Notes: a model not told the origin generated them from the letters alone. Positions 22,372-34,235 are shown, numbered from the stretch's first letter. The stretch is DNA of 64,000 nt from Antilocapra americana (GCA_007570785.1 ML660774.1:9695742-9759741), one strand, 5' to 3'. A program made the numbers and translations.

Positions 22372-22965
22372 CTGTATAGACTGAATTGTGTCCCTCCCAC
22401 AGTTCATATACTGAAGCGCCAACCCCCAATATGACTGTAAAACTACTAAAACCTCTAAGTGAAAGTATTAGTTGCTCAATTATGTCCAGCTCTTTGCAGC
22501 CCCATGGATTATAGCCTGGCAGACTCCTCTGTCCATGGGATTCTCCAGGCAAGAATACTGGAGTGGGTAGCTAATCCCTTTTCCAGGGGAATCTTCATGA
22601 CTCAGGGATTGAACTCAGGTATCCCACATTGGCAGGTAGATTCTTTACCGTCTGAGCCATGAGGGAAGCCCAAAACCTCTCAAGAAGTGTTTAAGATTAA
22701 ATGAGGTCATAACAATAAGGAAGAGGCTCCAAAGGGCTCTTTGTCTCTCTGTGTGTACAGAGGAAAGGTCATGTGAGCTCTCAGCGAGAAAGTCCCTTTC
22801 TATGGGTTAGAAAGAGAGGTCGTACCAGAACTAACCCTGATGATATCTTGATCTTGAGCTTCTAGCTTTCAGAATTGTGAGAAAACAAATTTGTGTTGTT
22901 TAAGCCCCTGAGTCTGCGGTATTTTGTTGTGGCAGCCTGAGCAGACAAATCCATCCATCTATGAG
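22372..22965 (+). mobile_element. MLT1C-like MaLR LTR split by a SINE
   Basis: Forward MaLR LTR: 'tagactgaattgtgtccctc', 'atatactgaagcgccaaccc', then after the SINE 'gattaaatgaggtcataa', 'cagaattgtgagaaaacaaa' and 'ctgcggtattttgttgtggc', ending near 'gagcagacaaat'. A Bov-tA sits at 22457-22671. Solo LTR. Confidence 0.82.
22457..22671 (-). mobile_element. Bov-tA SINE nested in MaLR LTR
   Basis: Full antisense SINE with a perfect 9 bp TSD, 'aaaacctct', at 22448-22456 and 22672-22680. Confidence 0.97.
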
Positions 22966-23439
22966 TTATGATACCCATATATGGTTATGATAATACTTTG
23001 CTAGTGAACTATGTTATTTTCTGTAATTTTTTTTTATCCGTAAACCCATTAGTCAAAGCATGTCAATAGTCTTCTGTATATTCTTTCCTTAGAAGAAAAT
23101 TCGTTAAGAACACATGTATCACTGTCCAGCTTTGACTTTGAAAACAAACTTTGAAAAGAAACAGAGAAGGAACAATAGTCTGAAAGGCTAGGCTCTCAGT
23201 TGCAAAAGAGCATGGGGTTTTCTAAATTCCAAGTTTCCCTTTAAACAAGAGCCATATTCAGGAAATAAAAATATCAATTTCTTGGTATACATCAGAGACT
23301 ATGGAAGGATACAGGATTTGATGTAAGGACGGGTTTCTGTGACAGAGCAAAGAAAATAAGATGTTTCCCTGGGATGGGAGAAGGAACTTGGGGTGGATTT
23401 AGTGGATGTATTGGAGGATACCTCCATCACTTATTTTTT
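22966..23439. other. No recognised feature
   Basis: Unassigned DNA without coding-like frames. Confidence 0.4.
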
Positions 23440-23537
23440 AAGAAAAATTTTTGGCTGCGCCAAGAGGCATGAGTCAAACCAGTATCCCCTGCATTGGCGG
23501 TGCAGAGTCTTAACCACTGGAACACCGGGGAAGCCCC
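23440..23537 (-). mobile_element. CHR-type SINE, shortened
   Basis: 'tttttggctgcgccaagagg' joins directly to 'gagtcaaaccagtatcccct' and the head 'ccactggaacaccggggaag', so the middle of the SINE is deleted. Confidence 0.83.
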
Positions 23538-24239
23538 CCAGCTGAGTTTAGACATCTCGGGCGCCAACAAGTACAGACGCCTGGAGCCCCTACCCCAGTA
23601 TGCCTGTCCGCTGATAATCCTTTTGCCCTTGGGTAGATTCTAAGAGGAGGAGGGACGTGTCTGCAAGATTGGGAAACAGTCCAGACACAAACTTAAATTT
23701 TTAATTGTGAGAGACTGAAATATTACATTTGCTTAAATATTTACCTAAGAGTCTAAATTTTAAAGGAGAAATGACTGAGTTACCTTGAAATGGTGAGATT
23801 CAGGTCTTTTCAACATTAGCAGAAGCTAAACGATGTGGAACCAGACTAAGTTGAGCTCAATTATGAAAAAATTAAAATTTTATGTCCGCGTAACTCAATT
23901 TTATCTGTAAATGTGACCCAGCTGCAGTTATTGGCTAATACTATTAAAGAAATTATTGTAGGTGCTTACCTAAACTACTTCATGAGACAGTCCTGATGAA
24001 CTTGTAAACAGCTGCTAGTCATGATAGTGACTCAGATATGCTACAGGTTTCTGAAATTCTTTCTGAATCATAAAAAAAGCCACTTTGTATTCTGTGAATT
24101 TGCTGTGTTAAATAAGTATTTCTGTACTACAATCGTTATGAGTTGATGATATGCATGTCCTGTTAAGCTAGATATTTGGTCAAATGTAATATAGTTTCCA
24201 ACAACTACAATACTTAATCTGCTTTAATGAAGCTTAATG
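23538..24239. other. No recognised feature
   Basis: A more GC-rich patch at 23540-23660 followed by AT-rich DNA. Nothing identified. Confidence 0.4.
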
Positions 24240-25000
24240 AATCGTCTCTCCTATTGATATTGTTTAAGAAGCTGACTGATGAATTTCAATCATGCCACTC
24301 CTTTGTTCTAACACCTTCACTGGCTTTCACTGTCCGTCAGTTTTATGAAACCCTTGCCCTTGCACATTTGAAACTCTGTAACTTAGCTCCAGTGACCACT
24401 CTTGCTGTATGCTGCTGTTATTTTCTTATTTTAATATTTACCCGGAAGGGGTTATCTGCTCTTCCCCAATATCTTTATATTTCCTGATTGACTTTCATTG
24501 CTCTTACTTTCTCCCTGGAATGCCTTCCCCAACCTTTCTCAGTCTTTCTCTTTCTCCCCTTGTTTCTCCTTTACTATTTTTAATATTTATTTATTTGGCT
24601 GCACCACATCTTAGTTGTGGCCCACAGGATCTTCAGTTGCAGCATGTCAACCCTCAGTTGGGCATGTAGGATCTGGCTACCCGACCAGGGGTCGAACTTG
24701 AGCCTCCTGCATTGGAATTGTGGCATCCCAGCCCCTGGACCATGTGGGAAGTCCTTTTCCTTTACTATTCCTTTCATCAGTCTCCAGTGCATCCTCTTTA
24801 TTGACTATATCTTTTTTTATACCCCATAGGCCCCTTTTAGACCCCTCCTAAGCTTTATACTATTCTGTTTTCATCTGTTGTGATACTACCTTAACTGTAC
24901 CCCATATGGTAGGTTCCTTGTATGTAATTATTATTTCATTTGTTTTAATCTCCTTGCCTCATATTACTATGTTAAGCATGATCTGTGATCAATCAGTACG
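24240..25000 (+). mobile_element. L2 LINE 3' region, split by a SINE
   Basis: The pattern 'ccactcctttgttctaacac', 'cccttgcccttgcacatttg', 'cctggaatgccttccccaac' and later 'tgtaccccatatggtagg' follows the 3' end of L2 in the forward direction. A CHR SINE sits inside. Open frames of 86 codons here are incidental. Confidence 0.6.
24579..24757 (-). mobile_element. CHR-type SINE nested in L2, 12 bp TSD
   Basis: Antisense CHR from 'atatttatttatttggctgc' to 'gaccatgtgggaagtcc'. A perfect TSD 'tcctttactatt' lies at 24567-24578 and 24758-24769. Confidence 0.95.
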
Positions 25001-25141
25001 TTTTTTGGAAACAATGCAACAATGACCCTCAAGGTGCTACTATGCCTTCAGTTTAAAAAAAAAAATCTGTATTTGTTCCATAAAAGAATGCTTTGGGGAA
25101 TAAAGAAGACATGCATGAATTTGCATTTGATTAATCACATG

Positions 25142-25263
25142 CCAGGAGAAGGAAATGGCAACCCACTCCAGTATTCTTGCCTGGAGAATCCCAGGGACAG
25201 CAGAGCCTGGTGGGCTACACTTCATGGGGTCACAAAGAGTCGGACAAGACTGAGCGACTGAAC
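25142..25263 (+). mobile_element. BovA monomer SINE, 9 bp TSD
   Basis: A single BovA unit ('ggagaaggaaatggcaaccc' to 'gagtcggacaagactgagcg') without the tRNA-like head. TSD 'aatcacatg' at 25133-25141 and 25264-25272. Well preserved and therefore relatively young. Confidence 0.96.
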
Positions 25264-25287
25264 AATCACATGTCACTCTTTGCTTTC

Positions 25288-25372
25288 TTTTTTTTGTTTT
25301 TATTTTATTTATTTACTTTTTGGAATTTACTTTATTGTGTTGATTTTGCCATACAGTGACATGAAACCGCCA
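25288..25372 (-). mobile_element. 85 bp L1 3' tail with 14 bp TSD
   Basis: T-rich start, then 'tttattgtgttgattttgcc' and 'agtgacatgaaaccgcc': the antisense end of a bovid L1. TSD 'cactctttgctttc' at 25274-25287 and 25373-25386 is exact, proving a separate, severely truncated insertion. Confidence 0.9.
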
Positions 25373-25386
25373 CACTCTTTGCTTTC

Positions 25387-26347
25387 AAGTTTCTTTTTAG
25401 GTAGGGAAAAAAAGGTGCAGCATAAAGTTTGAGGGTTCTATAGGGCCACCCAAAGATAGGGAAAATGAGAGAAAGTGATACAAGGGAAAACTTCTAGGGA
25501 TAGAATAGATCTAGGAAAGAAGGAGTCACTACTGATGGTTAAGACCATGAGAACAGATGGTGAATAGGACAGAGTGCCAGTAGTCGGGGGAACAAGGGAG
25601 GACACAACCCACAGGGGAAATGAAGGGAGGGAAGAAAATGATAGTCATACCCTAAAGAGAGAGTGCAGAAATACAATATGTGGAGCTAAGTAGATGCAAT
25701 TAGCTTTCTTGATAAAGAAAGTTGCCGCTGAGCACTGAGATATGCTGGACATGTGGAAGGAGCAGTTTAGATGTCGTAAATGTATGGTGCAGCCTCCTGG
25801 GTGTCGGAAGTCAGGCGGATTGTTGGGCAGAATTCTGTCTAAGTAGGCTAGCTGTCGGGTTTATATATGCCTATAATGGTTTCTCACTTCCTTACCTGTA
25901 GGAGAGCTAATCGATGAGGTAATTGGTACAAAAAACTAACATTATTTTTATACCGTATCTTGAGAAACAACCCAAGACACTGAACCACAGGGAGTACTGT
26001 AGATTGAAACAGGTCACTTGGAGATCATGATGCCTGGCAATACCACTATCAGAGGGCCATTTCTGGTGCCGGCAGAAGGTCAGGATCTTAGAGAATTCTC
26101 TTAATTAGGACAGTGATTAAGAGTAGAATTCAGCTGCCTCAAAAATCATTCTTCATGGGGTATCTACAAGGCCATGGGTGAAAAGAATCATTCAGAGAAA
26201 CTCCACTCAGTGCTTCCCCTTGGAGAGGAGTTCTTCCTCCCCACACCCCCAGGTGCTTGCTTTTCTCCTTGGCAAGTAAGGATTGCCCTTGGGTTTCTCC
26301 AAAAGGCTCTTCCCAGTCACTCCATACTTACTTTGAGAGTGGACTGT
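25387..26347. other. No recognised feature
   Basis: Purine-rich (AG) DNA at about 25400-25700 followed by unassigned sequence. No coding-like frame longer than 61 codons. Confidence 0.4.
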
Positions 26348-26348
26348 G

Positions 26349-26480
26349 GCCCTCCCTGATGGCCCAGTGGCTCAGATTCTATGCTCGCAGTGCAGGGTGC
26401 CCAGGTTCCATCCCTGGTCAGGGAACGAGATCCCACATGCTACAGTGAAGACTTGGTACAGTCAAAATAAAACCAGTATT
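26349..26480 (+). mobile_element. CHR-type SINE
   Basis: Forward copy with the head 'ccctccctgatggcccagtg', B box 'caggttccatccctggtc' and 'gagatcccacatgctacagt', ending in an A-rich tail. Confidence 0.88.
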
Positions 26481-27167
26481 TTTCTTAAAAAGTTGTAAAT
26501 AAAAAAAAAGAAGCCTTGAGATGTGAAATAATAATTAAAAAAGAAAGTGAATTAGATTATGTACGAGAATGTAGTTTATAGTTGTAAGTTCAACTTTAAA
26601 AGGCAAGTTTTAAAAACTCATCTTTCAGGCTAATGGGACCTAAAATATTTTCAGTTGAGTATCATAGTCAGCTCTCCACCTTTTTTTGAGAAATAGTTTG
26701 GACAATTGGGAAGATTTTCCTTACCTATACAACATTCATTTAGAATTGACCTCCTCATGTTCAGGACATGTTCCCTCTTTTCGACTCTGGACTTTGTTTT
26801 CATCCAGCACTGTCCACCATCAATCAAATCACTAATGAATCATTTTCCTGTGACCCAGTTTTCGAGTTTCCTCCAGCTCCTTCTACCATCATTGTATTTC
26901 AGCTTTACTAGGTGCTATACTCTCTTCAACATGCATTTTATCTCAAGTAATTAGCCCTTTCCTCTAAGGAACAAAAACTGCAAAACAGTGTTGTGCCTGG
27001 AAAAGAAGCGGAATAACTGTTGATGAAGAAGGTTGTAAGTAATGTATTCAACTAATGCAATTTTCTTTCCATATAATTACATGTTAACTCTTCTCAGCTC
27101 ACCCCTGCTCTAGAGTCCTTCCTCCTCCCCACCCCCCATCCTGACAAATGGTCATTTAAAATGGGAT
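26481..27167. other. No recognised feature
   Basis: Unassigned DNA. An 82-codon forward frame (26706-26954) is serine- and phenylalanine-rich and looks incidental. Confidence 0.4.
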
Positions 27168-27755
27168 TTTATCAGTCAGGATGCTCCAAAAGTGAAAGTT
27201 ACTCAGTCATGTACAATTCTTTGGAACCCCACGGAGCCCACTCCTCTGTCCATGGGATTCTCCAGGCAAGAATCCTGGAGTTGGTTGCCATTCCTTTCTT
27301 TAAAGAAACAACCAATAGGGTCTCTCTCTCTATCTGTATAGACAGAGTTTATTGTAAGAAATCTATGTGATTGTGTAAGCTAAGTCTCATGATCTGCTCT
27401 CTACACACTGGAGACCCAGGAAAGGCAGTGGTGTCGTTCAGTCTGGATCAGAAGGCTTGAGAATCATGGGAGGTGATAACGTGATTCTCAGTCTGAAAGG
27501 AGGAGAAGACGCATGTCAAGCACAGACATAGCATTCTCCCTTCTCTGCATTTTCATTCTACCTAGCCCTCCATGGACGGGGTGATGCCCACCCACATTGG
27601 AGAGGGTCATCTTCTTTACTCAGTCTGCTGATGCAAATGCTGATCTCATCCAGAAACTCTGTCACAGACATGCCCAGAAATAATGTTTAGCAAAGTATCT
27701 GGGCACCCAATGTTCCAGTCAAATTGACACCACATAGAGTTGACCATACAGAGAT
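27168..27755 (-). mobile_element. MaLR-like LTR, antisense, split by a SINE
   Basis: It begins 'tatcagtcaggatgctcca', resumes after the SINE with 'gaaacaaccaatagggtctc', and continues to 'gcccacccacattggagagg' and 'caaattgacaccacatagag'. This is the antisense layout of a common eutherian LTR. Confidence 0.6.
27190..27302 (-). mobile_element. Bov-tA SINE, truncated, nested in LTR
   Basis: 'aagtgaaagttactcagtca' to 'ggagttggttgccattcctt'. The tRNA-like head is missing. It interrupts the LTR near its end. Confidence 0.92.
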
Positions 27756-29019
27756 GCTTCCAGGATGAATCAAGTTTAGCTACCCAGTATCTACTCAGTG
27801 CATAAGAACCCTTGCTCTGCCGTGGGTAGCAGGCCAGCTTGCTCCTTCTTGCTGCTTCTGCTCTGTCCTCCTCCTCCCACCTTTAGTATTTTGTTGTTTA
27901 GACTCGGTCACTAGTTGCAGACTCAGGTAAACTCAGAAGCTTTTGAGGATGCCACTGAAGTGCTCTCTTCTTAAAAGTGTATGGAGTGAGCCCCTGAGTT
28001 TCTGAAGCTTAGCACACATACCACGAATGAGATTCAAGTCTCTTCCTACTCTGATAACCCCAGTCTCCATGAAAGGGATCTGTTTGATTTGAATTTGTGG
28101 GGAGCAGGAATGGTAATGGGAATATGCCACGGCAGTTTACCCTTGTGAATTCTATTCAAGGAAATCTCTGTTTCAGTGAATCTTTTTTCAGAATTACTTT
28201 CTAGCCCTGTCATACATGGTTTAAAGGGTTAGGGCATTAAGATTGATAGAGATTTTGCAGCTACTTCTTGCTGAGTTCTGCTTTGAAACTATAGTCATTT
28301 ATCATCCATCTAGTCACCAACTGAGAGAAACTCAGTCAGAACTTGGAGACAGAAGGAAAAAGTCACATGACATTATTCTACGTACGCTTCCATAGCATTC
28401 TGATCTTAAAGCTCATTGCAGTAACTCACGTTGTAATTTCGGAGGTCTGTTGGCATTTGTCTGACTAGCATCTGTCTCTTGCACTGTACTGTAATTCCAT
28501 AAGGGTAGTGGTCAGATGTGTGTTGTTTACTATCATAATCCTAAAGCTTTATGCAATGTCTCACACATGGCATTTTTGAATTAATGATCAGATGAACTAG
28601 TCCAAAAATCTGTGTGTGTTTCTAGTCACTACGCTTTCTTTCATTGAAAAAAGTTGTTGTATCTTACATATAACCAGCAGGTGTCATTTTAAGAATTTAC
28701 ATGCAAACAGCCTAGAACCTGTCAATTTTTAATTATAACTCTAAAAACTCTTCTTAGTGGTCGCTTTTGAGGAATAAATAAAATGTAAATTATTTATGCA
28801 TTCACTCAGCGAAAGTAATAGCCACTTATGACTCAAGCACTGGGATTATGAAGATGGAAAAGCAGTTGATTCCTTTCACGTTTGTATGTTGGCATGGATG
28901 AAATAGACATTTGTCTAGTCAAGTACAATAAAATGTCATCTATTAAAATACAGATATCTATATGTGAGGTGATAGTTTTTGAATACCATGATGTTTCAGG
29001 CTCTCTGCTCAATGTAATA
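27756..29019. other. No recognised gene
   Basis: About 1.3 kb of unassigned DNA. 28790-28970 ('tgcattcactcagcgaaag', 'caagcactgggattatgaag') may be a decayed copy of the old repeat seen at 5809 and 37315, but this is weak. Confidence 0.35.
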
Positions 29020-29175
29020 TCTTATTTGAATTTTCACTATCTGAGTTATGCTTAATATATCCCCTTTCCAATGAGAAAACTGAGTCTCCATGAATTTAAA
29101 TCTCTTGAAAAATTAATACACTGTTCAGGCTTGAGTCTTTCTGACTTCAAAGCAAACACTTTTCTTTATGGTACA
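29020..29175 (-). mobile_element. MIR SINE, antisense
   Basis: 'ccaatgagaaaactgagtct' and 'aggcttgagtctttctgact' match MIR read backwards. Confidence 0.62.
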
Positions 29176-29248
29176 TTATGAAGAACAACTGCTTTTAACT
29201 TTGTGTATGGAGAGCACCCTAAGCTGGTGAAGGGACATAAGTGAGAAG

Positions 29249-29279
29249 CGTAATAATAATAATAACAATAATAATAACT
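29249..29279. repeat. (TAA)n microsatellite
   Basis: About ten AAT units with one interruption ('aacaat'). Confidence 0.93.
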
Positions 29280-29284
29280 ATCTT

Positions 29285-29437
29285 CTATTACTGATCTTGT
29301 ACACTGTGCCAAACATCATGCTAGCTTTTTAAAACAAAAAATAACTTATTTTAGCCTAAAAATAACTCTAAGATATTGGTATTAACATTCTTATTTCCCA
29401 TAATAAAGTTTATCAAGTTTAATTAACTTGCCCAAGT
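29285..29437 (-). mobile_element. MIR SINE, antisense
   Basis: 'gtgccaaacatcatgctagc', 'tctaagatattggtattaac' and 'ttaattaacttgcccaagtc' follow the MIR order backwards. It is a second copy, close to the one at 29020. Confidence 0.62.
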
Positions 29438-29488
29438 CATTCATTCATTCATATATACATCTATATGTGTGTTTCTATATATATATAA

Positions 29489-29698
29489 TGTTGTTTTAGT
29501 CACTAAGTCATGTCCAACTCTTTACAACCCCATGGACTATAGCTTGCCAGGCTCTTCTATCCATGGGATTTCCCAGGCAAGAATACTGGAATGGGTTACT
29601 AATTCCTTCTCCAGAGGATTTTCCCTACCCAGGGATCGAACCCACATCTCCTAAACTGGCAGGTGGATTCTTTACTGCTGAACTACCAGGGAATCCCC
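29489..29698 (-). mobile_element. Bov-tA SINE in a TA repeat
   Basis: Full antisense copy, 'ttgttttagtcactaagtca' to 'actaccagggaatcccc'. It is flanked on both sides by 'atatatata' runs, which are either the TSD or a split TA microsatellite. Confidence 0.96.
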
Positions 29699-31040
29699 AT
29701 ATATATATACAAACTAAAATCTGCTCATTTTCTGATGATGATTATAAGTCTATCTTTTTAAGAATTTTTAAAAAATCGTTCTTCTGGGAACTTTTTCTGG
29801 CATTAATATGGGCCAGATAAATATAACCTGGTTGATGACAGGTAGGCAATAGCCTGCAGCATTTTAAAACCGTACTGCATTTCAATACCAGCATCTGAAA
29901 ACTTGTTTTTTTCCTGGATCCATATGGACCCCTGGGCTTTCGGTTTCCCTAAAGATATGTATCATATCCTATATATTGTCAGGATAACTCAGATGATATT
30001 TTCCACTGATCAACTGATGTGGAAAAATCCAACTGCTCCCTAAGGGAAACAATGGAACATTGGTTAGTATGAATATTATCAGCAAGGACCTCAGAGGCCC
30101 CTCATGTTCCTCTTTCTTAAACCAAAATTCATTCATCCATGGACCAATCTGCTCCTAAATTTGTAAACAGCTGTCCAGCAATAAACTCACCAAAATGAAT
30201 AATATTCCCACGCAGTTGCATGCAATTTCACAAATGTGCTGATCGCCCTCCTTCCCATCTCAGTGGTATTTATGGGCTGTAAAGGCAATGAAAAGGGGAG
30301 AATAACATTTTTTTTCATAAATGTAAACATGGTGACTTACACTCCAAGGTTCTGATCACCCTTCAAGCTCTTAAAACATGTATTTGTCTTTCTACCTCAG
30401 ATAGTGTGTCTCTTGAGCATTGAGTGCATATTCTTTATGCCTGGATTCATACCAGATCCATCAGTGTTAAAGCTAATAATTAATCTTCATAATGAGCATT
30501 CGCAGGGGTGGTCCTGCAAGTATTGAAGGGCACCTTGACAATCCAGGGATGTCTGCTTTGAAAAAAGTACATGTGTATATCAGATAACAACTGTTTATTT
30601 AGGTAAATCATTTTAGTTGCTAGGTTGTCAGATTCCTGGTCTAGAAAGTAAGGGTTGTTAGACTATAAATTCATGAAGCTAATACTATATAGTCTTTGAC
30701 AGTCTAAAAATGTGCTTATATTTTAGATACTTGTATCTTTTGAGGCTCCATTCCCTTTCCACTCAAGTGTGTGCTGTTCATTGGAATCTGATTGGGTCTC
30801 ACTGTGTAACCCTTGAGTATCTTTATCTTTCACTCTGTTGTCTTAATCGATTAAATATTGAAGAACAGATACACTTTCCCATAAAATGGTATAGTATGCA
30901 CTGGCCTGGTTTGCAGAATTGCATGGGTTCCACATGGTTTTAATTTTTGATAGCATAGATAGCACCATTTATGTACTTAGGAGGCTATGGTGGAAGGAAA
31001 AGGGACTTGGGTTTTAAGTCTGGCTATCATCACTTTAAGG
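29699..31040. other. No recognised feature
   Basis: Unassigned AT-rich DNA. Frames of 77-85 codons at its ends look incidental. Confidence 0.4.
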
Positions 31041-31043
31041 TAA

Positions 31044-31065
31044 ATATATATATATATATATATAT
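31044..31065. repeat. (TA)n microsatellite
   Basis: Eleven AT units. Confidence 0.95.
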
Positions 31066-31200
31066 GGGACCTGAATTTACGAAGTTTGTTAAAGTGCACT
31101 GTTATAAGTGTAAAGTACACACATAAATGTACTGTTTAATGAGATGGAAAGTGGAGGATGTTTAATCTCTTTAAACTCAATTCTTTTTCCTACATAATAA

Positions 31201-31406
31201 AGTGTTAGTTGCTTGGTCATGTTTGACTCTTTGCCATCCCTTGGACTTTAGCCCACCAGGCTCCTCTGTCCATGGGATTCTCCAGGCAAGAATACTAGAG
31301 TGGGTTGCCATTCCCTTCTCCAGGGGATCTTCCTGACCCAGGAATTGAACCTGGGTCTCCTGCATTGCAAGCAGATTCTTTACTGTCTGAGCCACTAGGG
31401 AAGCCC
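31201..31406 (-). mobile_element. Bov-tA SINE, 14 bp TSD
   Basis: Full antisense copy. Exact TSD 'ttcctacataataa' at 31187-31200 and 31407-31420, among the clearest here. The 72-codon minus-strand frame is SINE-derived. Confidence 0.98.
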
Positions 31407-31420
31407 TTCCTACATAATAA

Positions 31421-32339
31421 GGGTACTAGTAATGACCTCTAGGATTTTGTGAGAATTAATTTATGTAAACTGCTTGATATACAGGAAATATTTGGTAAGG
31501 TTAGGGTTAGGTTCCTTTTCTCCTTCTCTTTATCTTTGTGTTCTTTCATTCTAGCCTTTTTAATCTGTGCAAATTTTCATATTGTTTAAAACAAACCCCA
31601 CAGATTAGACCTGATCGAGTTGTTCAGTTGTAATAAATCTGAAACTGCTGAAATTAAAGTGATTATGTCTATAGAGAACTTACTTTTGAAGAAATATTTC
31701 TAGTTCACTATTATATGCTGCAGTAAGCTTCCTATTAATATTTTGCCTGAAGTCATCTTTGGAGGAAGGAATTAAATTTGTCTGCTGAAATGCAGTGGTG
31801 ATGCCGAGTGTAGGCGGGACCAGTGAGGCTAACCATGTGGGGGTCATTTTTTTCTTTTGAGAAATATGCAGTTGGGGGAGAAATGTTCTCAAATATCATA
31901 CTTAACTATGGTATTTCTGGTATAATCCTGGTGAGAAATACTGTCAAAGGAGGCCATAAGTAGTGTTAGACAGTGAGATGAAAAGAAAGAGTAACATAAT
32001 AAGCCATCATCAAAACAGCTCCTATTTGTTTTCATAATTTCTTTATGAGACAGTAGTGTGTTCCAGGGCAGTGTGTGAGTTCAGGTGCTTTGCACACATC
32101 CCTGAGTGTGCCTGTTGTCTAAGGCACTGGACTTGGTGTTCCATACCCAGGACCAACTCAGTCTGAATAGCCCTGAGGGGATTAAGAATTAAGAGGAGAA
32201 TTTCTGGGGCCCAGGCTAGAAAGGATAGGAATAGCCTTATGGTGGACAACCTGTTCAGCCAGGGCCGACATGAGGATAGGATTCTAAAAGAAGTTAGCAC
32301 GTAAAGATGAGGGGGGACTACACATAAAGAAAAACAGCA
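31421..32339. other. No recognised feature
   Basis: Unassigned DNA. A short 'aggttagggttaggtt' at about 31497 is telomere-like but trivial. Minus-strand frames of 70 and 85 codons show no domains. Confidence 0.4.
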
Positions 32340-32508
32340 GGGACTTCCCTGGTGGTCCAGTGGTTAAGGCTTTGCTTCCATCTCAGAGGCTGTGGGTTGG
32401 AATACCACATGCCTCGGGGCCAAAAAACCAAAACATAAAGCAAGCAGTACTGTACCGAATTCAGTAAAGACTTTAATTGAAAATGGTCCACTTCAAAAAG
32501 AAAAAATC
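32340..32508 (+). mobile_element. CHR-type SINE
   Basis: Forward copy: 'gggacttccctggtggtcca', 'gtggttaaggctttgcttcc', then 'ataccacatgcctcggggcc' and a tail with 'ggtccacttcaaaaagaaaa'. The tail differs from the other CHR copies, so it is another subfamily. Confidence 0.83.
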
Positions 32509-32609
32509 TTAGAGACCAAATTGAAGATAAACTTCACTGATAAATAGTATTATTCAGTACAACCTTGATATGGATTTATGGTAAGCATTATCCTTTTTTA
32601 GAGACAGAC

Positions 32610-32835
32610 AACATAATATAGTAGAAAGATCACAGGATTAGAAATAAAGAATATCTTTGATAAATCTTAATGCCACCACTTATAAGATATATGTGACCTT
32701 GTGCTAGCCCCTTGACCTGTCTGAGCATTAGTTTTCTAGTTGTAAAATGGAATGAAGAATCCTTATTCTCTTTCACAAAGGGTTAGTTAAAATGCTTTGA
32801 AGATGATAGACTATTTAAAATACTGGCTGTTATTG
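32610..32835 (+). mobile_element. MIR SINE
   Basis: 'agtagaaagatcacaggatt', 'ccaccacttataagatatat', 'tgtgaccttgtgctagcccc' and 'agttgtaaaatggaatgaag' give clear forward MIR order. Confidence 0.78.
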
Positions 32836-32881
32836 TCAGTGTGCTTAAGATGACATCAGTGACATCCCTCTGGGTGCCTGT

Positions 32882-33090
32882 GAAAATGTTAGTCACTCAG
32901 TTGTGTCTGATTCTTTGCAGCCCCGTGGACTGTAGCCTACCAGGCTCCTGTGTCCATGGGGTTCTCCAGGCAAGAATGCTAACGTATGTAGCCATTCCCT
33001 TTGCCAGGGGATCCTGCCGATCCAGGGTTCAAACCCAAGTCTCCTGCATTTCAGGCAGATTCTTTACTGTCAAAGCTACCAGGGAAGCCC
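32882..33090 (-). mobile_element. Bov-tA SINE
   Basis: Full antisense copy from 'gttagtcactcagttgtgtc' to 'taccagggaagccc'. The next SINE, in opposite orientation, begins only about 58 bases away. Confidence 0.96.
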
Positions 33091-33148
33091 TATGGATAGT
33101 TAAAAGTGACAATAGTTTTCCTCGTTACCCTCATATATAGAGGAAATA

Positions 33149-33355
33149 GGCTTCCCTCATGTCTCAGTGGTGAAGAATCAGCCAGCAATGTAGGAGATGT
33201 GAGTTCGATCCCTGGGTCTGGAAGGCGAGCTCAGGGAGGAAATGGCAACGCATTCCAGTGTTCTTGCCTGGGAAATCCCACCGACAGAGAAACCTGGCGG
33301 TGTACAGTCCACGGGATCACAAAAGAGTCAGACATGACTTAACAACTGAACAAAA
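33149..33355 (+). mobile_element. Bov-tA SINE
   Basis: Full forward copy with head 'ggcttccctcatgtctcagt', B box 'gagttcgatccctgggtc' and tail 'gacatgacttaacaactg'. It forms an inverted pair with 32882-33090. Confidence 0.96.
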
Positions 33356-33564
33356 ACATAGGAGTAATAATAAAGGATCTTTTTAGGTTTGCTTTCTCTT
33401 CCAGGCATTTATTCACAAGTACTTGAACATGTAAAGCAAAGGAAGGATAGGATGCTGGAGAACATTTGGAAATTACTTTCTGCATTACTCAATTTTAGAA
33501 ATGATATGGATGATCCTAACAAAAATTGTACCTGAACTTTATACAAGGGAAATTAGTAGAAAAA

Positions 33565-33730
33565 CATTTAAATTAAAAAAAATTATATTGGAGTACAGTT
33601 GATATAGTGGATATAGTTGACAGTTGTGATAGTTTCAGGAACATGGCAAAGTGATCCATTTGCATGTATGTTTTTCAAATTATTTTCCCATTTAAGTCAT
33701 TACTTAATATTGAGTGAAGTTCGCTAGCAG
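33565..33730 (-). mobile_element. L1 3' end, antisense
   Basis: 'attatattggagtacagttg', 'gtttcaggaacatggcaaag' and 'cattacttaatattgagtga' follow the antisense 3' UTR of L1, with a small internal repeat of 'gatatagt'. Confidence 0.72.
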
Positions 33731-34100
33731 AAAATGGTTAGGGTTTTTTTGAAGCTGCAGTGACTTAGGCACTGTGTAGAAAGGAGAGGAAAAAAAGAAA
33801 GTTGTGGGTAAACAGGGTGTTTATGAACATTCCAATATTTCAGTTAAGTACTTTCTACTTCCAAGCAAAATGTTTCTCATGTTATACAGATGCTATCTTA
33901 GGTTCTGGTAGAAGTTGTCCCCCATAAAGGTAGTTCCCATCCTAATCATGTTAAGTCATTCAAATAGCTTTTATCGGAATCATTTCTGCCAGTAACTCAG
34001 GTGAGGAATCAGGGACTCTGCTGTTTTAGATGAAGCAAGAAGCCAGGAAGGATGAGATGTTTTTCTCACTAGCAGCACAGGAGGAAAATATATGCAGCTG
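33731..34100. other. No recognised feature
   Basis: Unassigned DNA. Confidence 0.4.
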
Positions 34101-34113
34101 CATACCCAGGGAT

Positions 34114-34235
34114 CTGGAGTAGTAAATGACAGCCCACTCCAGTATTCCTGCCCGGAGAATCCCATGGAGAGAGGAGCCTGGTGGGCTACAGTCCATAGGG
34201 CCTCAAAGAGTCAGACATGATTCAGCATCTGAGCA
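34114..34235 (+). mobile_element. BovA monomer SINE, 13 bp TSD
   Basis: A single BovA unit, 'gacagcccactccagtattc' to 'agagtcagacatgattcagc'. TSD 'catacccagggat' (34101-34113) and 'catacccggggat' (34236-34248), one mismatch. Confidence 0.95.

Noticed and set aside
31497..31512. Telomere-like 'ttaggg' repeats
   Set aside because: Only two or three imperfect units; no interstitial telomeric array.
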